In this document: positions 8,171-15,891 of the stretch, in pieces
How the letters are laid out: each line of letters starts with the position of its first letter
How positions within the stretch are numbered: the first letter of the stretch is position 1
From: Actinomadura sp. KC06
Lineage (GTDB): Bacteria > Actinomycetota > Actinomycetes > Streptosporangiales > Streptosporangiaceae
NCBI RefSeq assembly: GCF_004348735.1
Contig: NZ_SMKT01000077.1
Span: 1 to 41,229, forward strand
Direction of reading: 5' to 3'
Length of the DNA: 41,229 nt
Position numbers and translations under genes: made by a program
The notes under the pieces: generated by a model
Told to the model about the DNA's origin: nothing
Database searches by the model: none
The model's input: only the letters and a program-made list of their open reading frames with translations

Positions 8171-9001
8171 ATGAGCGTTAGGATTGCTGACTCCATGCAC
8201 CAGAACGGGTTGAGCGCCGGGTTCCTGTACCCCGGCTACAGCGCCGAGGACGACTACCCCGCCATCGAGCGCGCCCTGGGCGGCGTGCGCCTGCCGGTCG
8301 TGCACACGCTGATGCGCGAGGACGCCCACCGCGTCGACGCGCTGCTGGACATCGGCGGCGCCGACGTCCTCGGCGACGGCGCCCGCGCGCTGCGCGGCCT
8401 GGGCGTCCAGGCGGCGGTGTGGGCCTGCACCAGCGGGAGCTTCGTGTTCGGCTGGGACGGCGCCGAACGGCAGGTCCAGGGCGTCGCCGAGGCGGCGGGC
8501 GTGCCGGCGTCCAGCACGTCGTTCGCGTTCGTGAACGCGGCGCGCGCGCTCGGCCTGACCAGGGTCGCGGTCGCCGCGACCTACCCGTCCGACGTGGCCG
8601 AGCGGTTCGTCGCGTTCCTCGGCCACGCCGGCGTCGAGGTGGTGGCGCTGTCCTGCCGGGGCATCATCACCGCCGCCGAGGTCGGCACCCTCGGCCGCGA
8701 CGAGGTGCTCGCGTTCGTGGCGGCCAACGACCATCCGGACGCCGAGGCGGTGCTGGTGCCCGACACCGCGCTGCACACCGTGTCCTGGCTCGACGAGCTC
8801 GAGGCGCGGATCGGCAAGCCGGTGCTGACCGCCAACCAGGTGAGCGTGTGGGAGGGGCTGCGGCTCGCGTCCGGCCCCGGGGGGATCCCGCCGCGCACCG
8901 GGCTGGGCCGGCTGTTCGCCGCGCCCGCCGCCCTCTCCAACGTTCCCGCCGGCGCCGCCGGGCCGGCCTCCGAGCGGGGACGAGATACCTGGCAGCTATG
9001 A
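8171..9001 (+). CDS. Asp/Glu racemase-superfamily paralogue lacking the second catalytic Cys
   Basis: A 276-residue paralogue of the preceding protein, starting 5 nt after its stop. The first Cys is kept (Cys86 in WACTSGS). The second is replaced: in an ungapped alignment ending at the shared IGKPVLTANQ, Cys198 of the first copy falls on Asp198 here (VPDTALHT). Two-base chemistry should therefore be impaired, so it may be a decarboxylase, a hydrolase, a one-sided isomerase or a non-catalytic subunit of a heteromer with its neighbour. A 40-residue Ala/Gly/Pro-rich C-terminal tail is extra. Its stop overlaps the gntR start (ATGA at 8998-9001). Confidence 0.82.
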   Translation: MSVRIADSMHQNGLSAGFLYPGYSAEDDYPAIERALGGVRLPVVHTLMREDAHRVDALLDIGGADVLGDGARALRGLGVQAAVWACTSGSFVFGWDGAERQVQGVAEAAGVPASSTSFAFVNAARALGLTRVAVAATYPSDVAERFVAFLGHAGVEVVALSCRGIITAAEVGTLGRDEVLAFVAANDHPDAEAVLVPDTALHTVSWLDELEARIGKPVLTANQVSVWEGLRLASGPGGIPPRTGLGRLFAAPAALSNVPAGAAGPASERGRDTWQL

Positions 9002-9678
9002 CGAAAGGGGCCCGGCGCATGGGCCGTTTGGGTGAGCTGGAACCTGTCCCCCGCAAGTCGACCGTCGAGATCGTCTCGGACGAGCTGCGCGCGGCGATCA
9101 TGTACGGGTCGCTGGAGCCCGGCGCGCAGCTCGGCGAGGCCGAGCTGGCCGGGCGGCTCGGCATCAGCCGCGGCCCGCTGCGCGAGGCGATGCAGCGGCT
9201 CGTCCAGGAGGGCCTGCTGGTCAGCGAGCCGCACCGCGGGCTGTTCGTGATCACGCTGGACGAGGGCGACGTGGAGGACGTCTACCTCGCCCGGCTCGCG
9301 ATCGAGCGCGAGGCCTGCCAGCTGATCATGGAGCGGAACCGGGGGGAGGCGGTGGCCCGGCTCACCGACGCGCTGGACGCGCTGGTCGACGCGGCGAGCG
9401 AGCGCGACCGGGTGGCGATGAGCGACGCCGACCAGGCGTTCCACGAGGTGCTCGTCAGCTCGTCGGGCAGCCCCCGGCTGGAGCGGATGGCGCACACCCT
9501 GCTGGTCGAGACCCGCATGTGCCTGAACGCGCTGCAGGACACCTATCCGGAGCCGTCCGAGCTGGTCGAGGAGCACCGCAGGCTGGTCGACGCGATCGGC
9601 GACGGCGAGGAGGAGCGGCTGCTGACCCTCATCGAGGAGCACATGACCGACTCCATCGACCGGCTCCGCGTGTCCTAG
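8998..9678 (+). CDS. GntR-family transcriptional regulator, FCD subfamily
   Basis: A 226-residue FadR-type regulator. Residues 20-85 are the winged helix of GntR proteins (ELAGRLGISRGPLREAMQRL). Residues 92-220 are an all-helical FCD effector domain with the metal ligands Asp145-x3-His149, His193 and His215. It is translated from ATG 8998, coupled by ATGA overlap to the racemase paralogue; ATG 9019 is an internal alternative. As the last gene of the operon it would be autoregulated through the operator at 6694-6707, and it probably also acts at 9721-9736. The effector is unknown, but FCD domains usually bind carboxylic acids. Confidence 0.9.
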   Translation: MTKGARRMGRLGELEPVPRKSTVEIVSDELRAAIMYGSLEPGAQLGEAELAGRLGISRGPLREAMQRLVQEGLLVSEPHRGLFVITLDEGDVEDVYLARLAIEREACQLIMERNRGEAVARLTDALDALVDAASERDRVAMSDADQAFHEVLVSSSGSPRLERMAHTLLVETRMCLNALQDTYPEPSELVEEHRRLVDAIGDGEEERLLTLIEEHMTDSIDRLRVS

Positions 9679-9688
9679 GCGCCCGCGC

Positions 9689-9718
9689 TTTACATCGTGG
9701 CCGGAGGCCACCTACATT
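9689..9718 (+). promoter_or_regulatory. Promoter of the class III aminotransferase gene
   Basis: TTTACA (9689-9694) and TACATT (9713-9718) are separated by 18 nt. The operator palindrome begins 3 nt after the -10. The spacer carries the perfect inverted repeat GTGGCC-GGA-GGCCAC (9697-9711), which could be a second protein-binding site or a hairpin ending the gntR transcript. Confidence 0.55.
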
Positions 9719-9720
9719 GC

Positions 9721-9736
9721 AGATTGTCGACAATCT
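9721..9736. promoter_or_regulatory. Probable GntR operator (AGATTGTCGACAATCT)
   Basis: A perfect 16-bp palindrome just downstream of the -10 of the aminotransferase promoter. Its inner 14 bp match the operator at 6694-6707 except for the centre dinucleotide. The site overlaps the predicted transcription start, which suits repression. Confidence 0.72.
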
Positions 9737-9757
9737 ACCGGACGGACCGGAGGACGC

Positions 9758-11011
9758 ATGGCAACGCTGTCACCCCTGCTCAAGCAGGCCACACCCGTCC
9801 TGGCCGAGCGAGGCGAGGGCGTCTACCTGTACGACACCGACGGCCGCCGCCATCTGGACTTCACCGCGGGCATCGGCGTCACCAACACCGGCCACTGCCA
9901 CCCGCGCGTGGTCGAGGCCGCGCAGAAGCAGGTCGGGACGCTGATCCACGGTCAGTACACGACCGTGATGCACGAGCCGCTGCTGCGGCTCACCGAGGCG
10001 CTCGGCGAGGTGCTGCCCGAGGGCCTGGACTCGCTCTTCTACCTCAACAGCGGCAGCGAGGCCGTCGAGGCGTCCATCCGGCTGGCCAGGCACGCCACCG
10101 GGCGGCAGAACATCGTCGTCTTCCACGGCTCGTTCCACGGCCGGACGATGGGCGCCGCCGCGCTCACCACGGCGGGCACGAAGTTCCGCGCCGGGATCGG
10201 CCCGCTGATGCCGGGCGCCGCGATCGCGCCGTTCCCGCAGGCGTACCGGTACGGGTGGTCCGAGGACGAGGCGACCCGCTTCGCGCTCCGCGAACTCGAC
10301 TACCTGCTCGTCACCGCCAGCCCCGCCTCCGACACGGCCGCCTTCGTCGTGGAACCCGTGCTCGGCGAGGGCGGCTACATCCCGGCGCCGCCCGCGTTCC
10401 TGGAGGGCCTGCGCGAGCGCGCCGACCGGCACGGCATCCTGCTGATCATGGACGAGGTGCAGACCGGGTTCGGCCGGACGGGCCGGTTCTGGGGCCACCA
10501 GCACGCGGCCGCGCGTCCCGACATCCTGGTCACGGCCAAGGGCCTGGCCAGCGGGTTCCCGCTGTCGGCGATCGCCGCGCCGACCGCGCTGATGGAGAAG
10601 GCGCGGCCCGGCTCGCAGGGCGGCACCTACGGCGGCAACGCGGTCGCCTGCGCCGCCGCGCTCGCGACGCTGCGGGTCGTCCAGGACGAGGACCTCCCCG
10701 GCAACGCGGCCCGGCAGGGCGCCCGGCTGGCCGACGGCCTGCGTAAGGTCGCCGCCGACCATCCGGCGATCGGGGACGTGCGCGGGCTCGGGCTGATGCA
10801 GGCCAGCGAGTTCACCACCCCGGACGGTGAGCCCGACGCCGAGACGGCGCAGCGGGCGCACAAGGCCGCCGCCGACCGCGGGCTCCTGCTGCTGACCTGC
10901 GGCGCGTACGGCAACGTCGTCCGGATGATCCCGGCGCTGATCGTCACCGAGGCGCAGATCGACGACGGGCTCGCCCTGTGGTCGGCCGCGGTGGCGGACG
11001 CCGTCGGCTGA
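9758..11011 (+). CDS. Class III PLP-dependent aminotransferase (GabT-like)
   Basis: A 417-residue class III (ornithine/4-aminobutyrate type) transaminase. Lys261 (VTAKGLASG) should form the PLP aldimine. Other family marks are NSGSEAVEASIRLAR, the FHGSFHGRTMGA loop and the MDEVQTGFGRTG motif that supplies the cofactor-binding Asp. The start is ATG with GGAGG 4 nt upstream. It has its own promoter and operator rather than being read from the gntR operon, which would let its level be set separately by the same regulator. It could deaminate an omega- or beta-amino acid released by the amidase; the substrate is not determined by sequence. Confidence 0.9.
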   Translation: MATLSPLLKQATPVLAERGEGVYLYDTDGRRHLDFTAGIGVTNTGHCHPRVVEAAQKQVGTLIHGQYTTVMHEPLLRLTEALGEVLPEGLDSLFYLNSGSEAVEASIRLARHATGRQNIVVFHGSFHGRTMGAAALTTAGTKFRAGIGPLMPGAAIAPFPQAYRYGWSEDEATRFALRELDYLLVTASPASDTAAFVVEPVLGEGGYIPAPPAFLEGLRERADRHGILLIMDEVQTGFGRTGRFWGHQHAAARPDILVTAKGLASGFPLSAIAAPTALMEKARPGSQGGTYGGNAVACAAALATLRVVQDEDLPGNAARQGARLADGLRKVAADHPAIGDVRGLGLMQASEFTTPDGEPDAETAQRAHKAAADRGLLLLTCGAYGNVVRMIPALIVTEAQIDDGLALWSAAVADAVG

Positions 11012-11017
11012 CCCCGC

Positions 11018-11033
11018 CCTGAGAGGGCTCAGG
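11018..11033. terminator. Possible bidirectional hairpin between convergent genes
   Basis: CCTGAG-AGGG-CTCAGG is a perfect 6-bp stem with a 4-nt loop in the 17-bp gap between two convergent genes. It covers the stop codon of the racemase gene. There is no T tract on either strand. Confidence 0.35.
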
Positions 11034-12174
11034 CCTGTGCGACGGCGCCTTCCTTGAGGAGGGTCTCGGCGTCGTCGAAGCCGAGGTCGTCCAGGACGGC
11101 GCGCGTCTGGCCGCCGGGCAGGACGGGAACGCCGTCCGTCCCGGCCCGGGTGCGGGAGAAGCGCGGGGCTGGTGCGGGCTGGCGCCGGCCCCCCAAAGCG
11201 GGGAACACGTCGCGGGAGGTGTTCCACGGGTGCCCGGCCGCCTCGGTCATCGACAGGACGGGCGCCACGCAGGCGTCGCTCGGGACGAAGACCTCCGTCC
11301 ATTCGTCGCGGGTCCTCGTCCGGAACACGGCGGCGAAGCGGTCGCGGAGGACGGGCCAGCCCGCGCGGTCGTGCTGGGTGGGCAGGTCCTCGCCGTCGAG
11401 GCCGATGAGGCGGAGGAACTCGGCGTAGAACTGGGGCTCGATGGCGCCGACGGCCATGTGCCGTCCGTCGGACGTCTCGTACACGTCGTACCAGGGGGCG
11501 CCGGTGTCGAGCATGTTGACGCCGCGCCGGTCCTCCCAGAGGCCGCCGGCGAGGAAGCCGTGGATGAACGTGGACAGGTGCGCGGCGCCGTCCACGATGG
11601 CGGCGTCGACGACCTGCCCGCGCCCGCTGGTCCTCGACTCCAGGAGCGCCGACAGGACGCCCACGACGAGGTACATGCTGCCGCCCGCGAAGTCGCCGAG
11701 CAGGTTCATCGGGACCTGCGGCGGGCCGCCCGCGCGGCCGATGGCGTGCAGGGCGCCGGTGATGGCGATGTAGGCGACGTCGTGCCCGGCGGTCGGCGCG
11801 AGCGGGCCCTCCTGCCCCCAGCCGGTCATGCGCCCGTAGACGAGCCGCGGGTTGCGGGCGAGGCAGTCGTCCGGGCCGATGCCGAGCCGCTCGGTGACGC
11901 CGGGCCGGAACCCTTCGAGGAGGACGTCGGACTTCTCGACCAGGCGGAGCACGACGTCCCTGCCGCGGTCGCTCTTGAGGTCGATCGCGATGGAGCGCTT
12001 GCCGCGGTTGGTGAAGTCGGTGCCGCCGGCGGTCTCGCCGTCCCGGACGGCGGACGCGCGGTCCACCCGGATGACGTCGGCGCCGAGGTCGGCCAGCAGC
12101 ATCGCGGCGAACGGCCCGGGACCGATCCCGGCCAGCTCGATCACCCGCACTCCGGAGAGGGGCCCGTTGCCCAT
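11029..12174 (-). CDS. CaiB/BaiF CoA-transferase family protein, alpha-methylacyl-CoA racemase type
   Basis: A 381-residue class III CoA-transferase-fold protein closest in motif pattern to alpha-methylacyl-CoA racemase (AMACR/MCR). The AMACR catalytic pair is present as His131 (AGHDVAY) and Asp161 (GDFAGGS). The N-terminus shows the family's RVIELAGIGPGPFAAMLLADLG pattern in shortened form (GVRVIELAGIGPGPF). It would epimerise 2-methylacyl-CoA esters in branched-chain or sterol side-chain degradation. ATG 12174 has GGGAG 6 nt upstream. It converges on the aminotransferase gene and lacks the GntR palindrome, so membership of the same pathway is uncertain. Confidence 0.88.
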   Translation of the reverse strand: MGNGPLSGVRVIELAGIGPGPFAAMLLADLGADVIRVDRASAVRDGETAGGTDFTNRGKRSIAIDLKSDRGRDVVLRLVEKSDVLLEGFRPGVTERLGIGPDDCLARNPRLVYGRMTGWGQEGPLAPTAGHDVAYIAITGALHAIGRAGGPPQVPMNLLGDFAGGSMYLVVGVLSALLESRTSGRGQVVDAAIVDGAAHLSTFIHGFLAGGLWEDRRGVNMLDTGAPWYDVYETSDGRHMAVGAIEPQFYAEFLRLIGLDGEDLPTQHDRAGWPVLRDRFAAVFRTRTRDEWTEVFVPSDACVAPVLSMTEAAGHPWNTSRDVFPALGGRRQPAPAPRFSRTRAGTDGVPVLPGGQTRAVLDDLGFDDAETLLKEGAVAQA

Positions 12175-12263
12175 CAGCGACTCCCTGAATCTCGTTCGGC
12201 CTCCCAGTGTGCCCGATCCGGGTAAGTGCGTCCTGACCCGGGTCGCGCTTCGGCGGGTCGGGT

Positions 12264-13820
12264 TCAGCGGGCGGTGAGGGTGACCGGGGCGGGCCGGGCG
12301 CCGGGCGCGACGAGGAGGCGCTTCCTGGTGGTCGACCGGTCGACGCCTTCGGCGTGCGGGACGAGGCCGCGTCCGGCGGCGGCCAGGTAGTACCAGCGGC
12401 CGGACGGCGCCCGCCACCAGGTTCCGCTGACCGGACGGCGGGCGTCGCACGTCCCCGTGGCCTTGTCCTTCGCGCCGTCCTTGTCGCCGAGCAGCGTCGC
12501 GCCGGCGGTCGCGCCTCCGCCGATCTGGGTGAGGCGGGTGCACACCCAGTCGGCGTGCTTCCCGCCGTGCGGCACGGTCCCCGACCAGAAGTTCCACGCC
12601 ATCGCCTCGGAGACCGGCTGGGACGGCTCCGTCCGGCAGGCGAGGCGGTTCCAGAGCTTCTGGCCTTCCGAGCCGAGCCGGGCGGGACGCTCCGTCCGCG
12701 CAGGGCGGTAGTCGGGCGAATGGTAGGCGAGGACGGTGGCGCGCGGGCCGCCGAGATCGCCGACCGTGCGCTCGCCGACGTGGAAGAGCGGGCCCCGGCC
12801 GCAGCCGGTCCCGGCGCGGGCGGGGGCGGTCACGCCGGAGGACGTCGCGAGCCGCTCCCCCGCGAGGGTCTCGGGGCTCGCGTCCCAGGGGGCGAGGAGG
12901 TAGCGGCCGCCGCCGAGCGCGATCGGGGCGGACGGGTCGTCCCCCGCGGTCGCGACGTCGAGGCTGCCGTGCGTGTACCGGGCGAGCTGGTCACCGAGCC
13001 GCAGCACGGCGAGAGGCGCGCCGTCGACGCGGCCCGCATAGAGGAGCTGCGCGGTTCCGCCGGGCCGCCGATCCGCGGGCGCGGCCTCCCACGCGGCGGA
13101 GGCGCGCCCGGTGAACGCGCGGTCGCGGACGAGGTCGCCGCGGGCCGGCCAGGCGTCGAGGGTGCGGCTGCGCGTCCAGGCGTCCGGCGCGGCGGAGGCG
13201 AGGCGAGGCGCGCGGGGCGCCGGCTCGTCGCCGTCGTCGGTCATCACCAGGGCGGCGACCAGCGCGGCCGTGAGGACGGCGGCGGTGACGAGCGGCGCCG
13301 CCGAGCGGGTCCGGACGGGCCGGAGCGCGGACTCGAAGCGCCCGGAGCGCCGCGCGGACGGCGGCGGGACGGCGTCCGCGGCCCGGATCACCGGCCACGG
13401 GTCGCGGACGCGCAGCTCGATCAGCTGGTCCCGGACGGCGTACCGGGGCAGCCCCTCCATGTGGCGCAGCACGTAGGCGACCCGGACGTGCGGATCGAGC
13501 CTGGCCAGCATCGCGGTCAGTGCGGGGTCGGGCAGCTGCGCGGGCAGCGCGCGGAGCCACGGCCCGAGGCCGATCCGGAGCCGCCGGGACGGGCGCAGCG
13601 CCCGGCGCAGCACGCGGGTGCGGCGGCGGGCCAGCCCGGCGGGCGAGCGGTCCCGGCCTCCGCGCGCGGTGCCGTCCACGATCCGGCGCGCGATCGCCAG
13701 CCGGTAGACGCGCTTTCCCTTCCCCGGAAGAACGAAATACGCCATCCGGACAAGGTCGCCATATGCCGATTTCGTCGTCGGCGTTTCCGTCCGCGGATTC
13801 GCCAGCACATCTTCAGTCAC
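12264..13820 (-). CDS. Single-pass membrane protein with sigma-factor-like N-terminal region
   Basis: A 518-residue protein of unknown function. Residues 20-150 are basic and helical; LARLDPHVRVAYVLRHMEG and the following ...LPRYAVRDQL resemble region 4 of ECF/sigma-70 factors, and SAYGDLVRMAYFVLPG resembles the start of region 2. One TM helix spans about 175-193, followed by an extracellular domain with at least four Cys (in TGCGRG, LACRTE, WVCTRL, GTCDAR) and Trp-rich motifs. GTG 13820 has AAGGAG 9 nt upstream. It is divergent from the kinase gene. A membrane-tethered sigma-like regulator or a degenerate sigma fold used for another purpose are both possible. Confidence 0.65.
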   Translation of the reverse strand: MTEDVLANPRTETPTTKSAYGDLVRMAYFVLPGKGKRVYRLAIARRIVDGTARGGRDRSPAGLARRRTRVLRRALRPSRRLRIGLGPWLRALPAQLPDPALTAMLARLDPHVRVAYVLRHMEGLPRYAVRDQLIELRVRDPWPVIRAADAVPPPSARRSGRFESALRPVRTRSAAPLVTAAVLTAALVAALVMTDDGDEPAPRAPRLASAAPDAWTRSRTLDAWPARGDLVRDRAFTGRASAAWEAAPADRRPGGTAQLLYAGRVDGAPLAVLRLGDQLARYTHGSLDVATAGDDPSAPIALGGGRYLLAPWDASPETLAGERLATSSGVTAPARAGTGCGRGPLFHVGERTVGDLGGPRATVLAYHSPDYRPARTERPARLGSEGQKLWNRLACRTEPSQPVSEAMAWNFWSGTVPHGGKHADWVCTRLTQIGGGATAGATLLGDKDGAKDKATGTCDARRPVSGTWWRAPSGRWYYLAAAGRGLVPHAEGVDRSTTRKRLLVAPGARPAPVTLTAR

Positions 13821-14137
13821 GGCAGGCCGCTCCTTCTGGGCCGTTCCTTCGTAGCGAAGCTAGAGGCTAAGCCGGGCGACAACGCACCCGAACCGGAATT
13901 GGGAAAATGATTAATCGGCCCATTGAAATGGCGTTCGAGTTTCTCGGGGGGCGCGGCGGCGGCCGCGGCGCCCGGCGCACCGTTCGCGCGAGAGTCACCG
14001 CGCCCGTTTCGTCCCCGTACTACGCTGTTGGCCTCCGGGGAACCTCCCCGGCCCCCGGCACATCGAAAGATCGCGCCCCCGCCGCGCCCCGGACGAGCAC
14101 AACGGAGAAGGACGTCCCGACCCATGACCCCCCACCT
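13821..14137. other. Divergent intergenic region before the Ser/Thr kinase gene
   Basis: Holds the Shine-Dalgarno (AAGGAG) of the leftward gene near 13830-13836, a relatively AT-rich patch around 13895-13930, and a possible TAnnnT box (TACGCT, 14021-14026) for the kinase. An in-frame ATG at 13907 would add 77 low-complexity residues to the kinase. A five-codon frame MTPHL (14124-14141) preceded by GGAGAAGG overlaps the preferred kinase start. Confidence 0.4.
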
Positions 14138-15865
14138 ATGAGCGAGGACGTTCCGGGCTACCGGGTGCTGGAGCAGGTCGGCGAGGGCGGCTTCAGCGTC
14201 GTGTACCGCGCGCACCAGGAGCACCTCGACCGGATGGTCGCGCTGAAGGTCCTGTCGATCGGGTCCGTGGACGACGCGGCGATGCGGCGCTTCCAGCGGG
14301 AGAGCAAGATCACCGGCCGGCTGTCCGGCCATCCCAACATCGTGACCGTGCTGGACACCGGCACCACCCGCTCCGGCCGCCCGTACATCGCGATGGAGTA
14401 CTTCGAGCACGGCGCGCTCACCGACCGGCTCGCGCGCGAGGGGCCCCTGCCGGTCGCGGACGTGCTGCGCATCGGGGTGAAGATGGCGGGCGCGCTCGCC
14501 GCCACCCACGAGACCGACGTCCTGCACCGCGACGTCAAGCCGCAGAACGTGCTGCTGTCGCGGTACGGGGAGCCCGCGCTCGCCGACTTCGGCATCGCGC
14601 GCCTGGTCGACAGCTTCGACGCCACCCACACGCAGGCGTTCACGCCGCACCACGCCGCGCCTGAGGTGCTGGAGGGGCGGCCGCCGGGCGTCGGCGCCGA
14701 CATCTACTCGCTCGGCTCGACCCTGTACCAGCTCCTCGCCGACCGGCCCGCGTTCAAGGGCCCGCCCGGCGAGGGCATCGCGCTGCTGATGCTGCGGATC
14801 CTGAACGACCCGCCGCCGCCGATCCCCCGGCCGGACGTCCCGCCGCAGGTCGCGGACGTCATCGCCCGCGCGATGGCGAAGACGCCCGAGCAGCGGTTCG
14901 CGACCGCCGTCGAGTTCGCGCAGGCGCTCCAGCGGGTGCAGGGAGAGCTGGGGCTGCCGGTCACGGACGTCGCGCACAGCAGCGGATCGGCGCTGCCCGC
15001 GCCGCGTCCGGACGGCGGCGGTGGCGGCACCGGGTCGCCGTCCTCGGGGTTCTCGTCGTCCGGTTCCCGGTCGGGGCCGCGGCTGTCGTTCCCGGACGCG
15101 TCCGGGCCGCCGCTCGTCCCCGAGTGGGCGCCGACCGCGCTGGGCCCGGCCACCCCGCCCACCGCGCCGCGGCGCCCGGAACCGGCCGCGCCCGCGCCGC
15201 CGTCGCCGTGGCATCCCGACGCGACCCCGCCGCACACGCCGGACGCGCTCCTCCCGCAGGACGTCCCCCCGCCGCGGCAGAGCGGCGACCCGTGGGCGAC
15301 CGGCGGCCGCACGACCCCGCACACCACGCCGCACGCGAACCCGCAGCAGCTCACCCATGCCCAGCCGGGCGACGGGCCCCGCCGCGGCCTCATCGTGGCG
15401 GCGGGCGTCGCGCTCGTCGGCGGGCTCGCCCTCGGCATCGGTGCGCTCGCCCTGACCGGCGGCGGGGAGGAGCAGGACCCGGCCGCGAGCTCGCCGGAGC
15501 CGTCCTCCCCGGCCCCGCAGGGGCAGGCCACGGGCGTCCCAGCGGAGCCGATCACGGCCGCGCAGCTCGCCGCGGCCCGCCCCCGCAAGCTGATCGCCAG
15601 GCCCGTCGGGCGGACGGCCGCGCTCATCTGGACGCTGCCCCCGGCGGCGCGGGAGCTGCCGCTGCTCGTCCAGCAGCAGCCCGCGGGCACGAGCCCGATC
15701 GTCGCGGTCAAGGCCGGGGCCCGGTCGGCGACCGTGCCGGGCCTGCGGCCGAAGACCGCCTACTGCTTCAAGGTCGGCGCGGTGCTGCGCCTCAACGACG
15801 GCAAGGCGCCGGACGTGGCCTGGTCCGCTCCCGCGTGCGTCAACAAGGCGAAGAAGAGGGCCTAG
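14138..15865 (+). CDS. Receptor-type Ser/Thr protein kinase with extracellular FN3-like domain
   Basis: A 575-residue PknB-type kinase. The catalytic domain (about 8-270) has GEGGFSVV, Lys38 (VALKVL), HRDVKPQN (Asp132), DFG (149-151) and an APE (HAAPEV) segment. A Pro-rich linker, one TM helix (LIVAAGVALVGGLALGIGAL) and a C-terminal fibronectin-III-like module follow, so the sensor faces outward. The start is placed at ATG 14138, just before the conserved domain (SEDVPGYRVLEQVG); ATG 13907 is possible but gives a low-complexity extension. It converges with the FN3 membrane-protein gene, and the stop lies in a tandem 17-bp repeat. Confidence 0.88.
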   Translation: MSEDVPGYRVLEQVGEGGFSVVYRAHQEHLDRMVALKVLSIGSVDDAAMRRFQRESKITGRLSGHPNIVTVLDTGTTRSGRPYIAMEYFEHGALTDRLAREGPLPVADVLRIGVKMAGALAATHETDVLHRDVKPQNVLLSRYGEPALADFGIARLVDSFDATHTQAFTPHHAAPEVLEGRPPGVGADIYSLGSTLYQLLADRPAFKGPPGEGIALLMLRILNDPPPPIPRPDVPPQVADVIARAMAKTPEQRFATAVEFAQALQRVQGELGLPVTDVAHSSGSALPAPRPDGGGGGTGSPSSGFSSSGSRSGPRLSFPDASGPPLVPEWAPTALGPATPPTAPRRPEPAAPAPPSPWHPDATPPHTPDALLPQDVPPPRQSGDPWATGGRTTPHTTPHANPQQLTHAQPGDGPRRGLIVAAGVALVGGLALGIGALALTGGGEEQDPAASSPEPSSPAPQGQATGVPAEPITAAQLAAARPRKLIARPVGRTAALIWTLPPAARELPLLVQQQPAGTSPIVAVKAGARSATVPGLRPKTAYCFKVGAVLRLNDGKAPDVAWSAPACVNKAKKRA

Positions 15866-15891
15866 CCGGTCGGCGGGCCTAGCCGGTCGGC
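15858..15891. repeat. Perfect tandem duplication (17 bp x 2) at a convergent junction
   Basis: GGGCCTAGCCGGTCGGC occurs twice head to tail (15858-15874 and 15875-15891). The CTAG of the first copy supplies the TAG stop of the rightward kinase gene. The CTAG of the second copy supplies the TAG stop, on the other strand, of the leftward gene. Each unit contains the small inverted repeat GCCG-GT-CGGC. Confidence 0.9.

Noticed and set aside
12934..12945. A fourth copy of the hairpin repeat (GGGTCGTCCCCC)
   Set aside because: Only a 3-bp stem remains and the flanks do not match, so chance in GC-rich DNA is sufficient.
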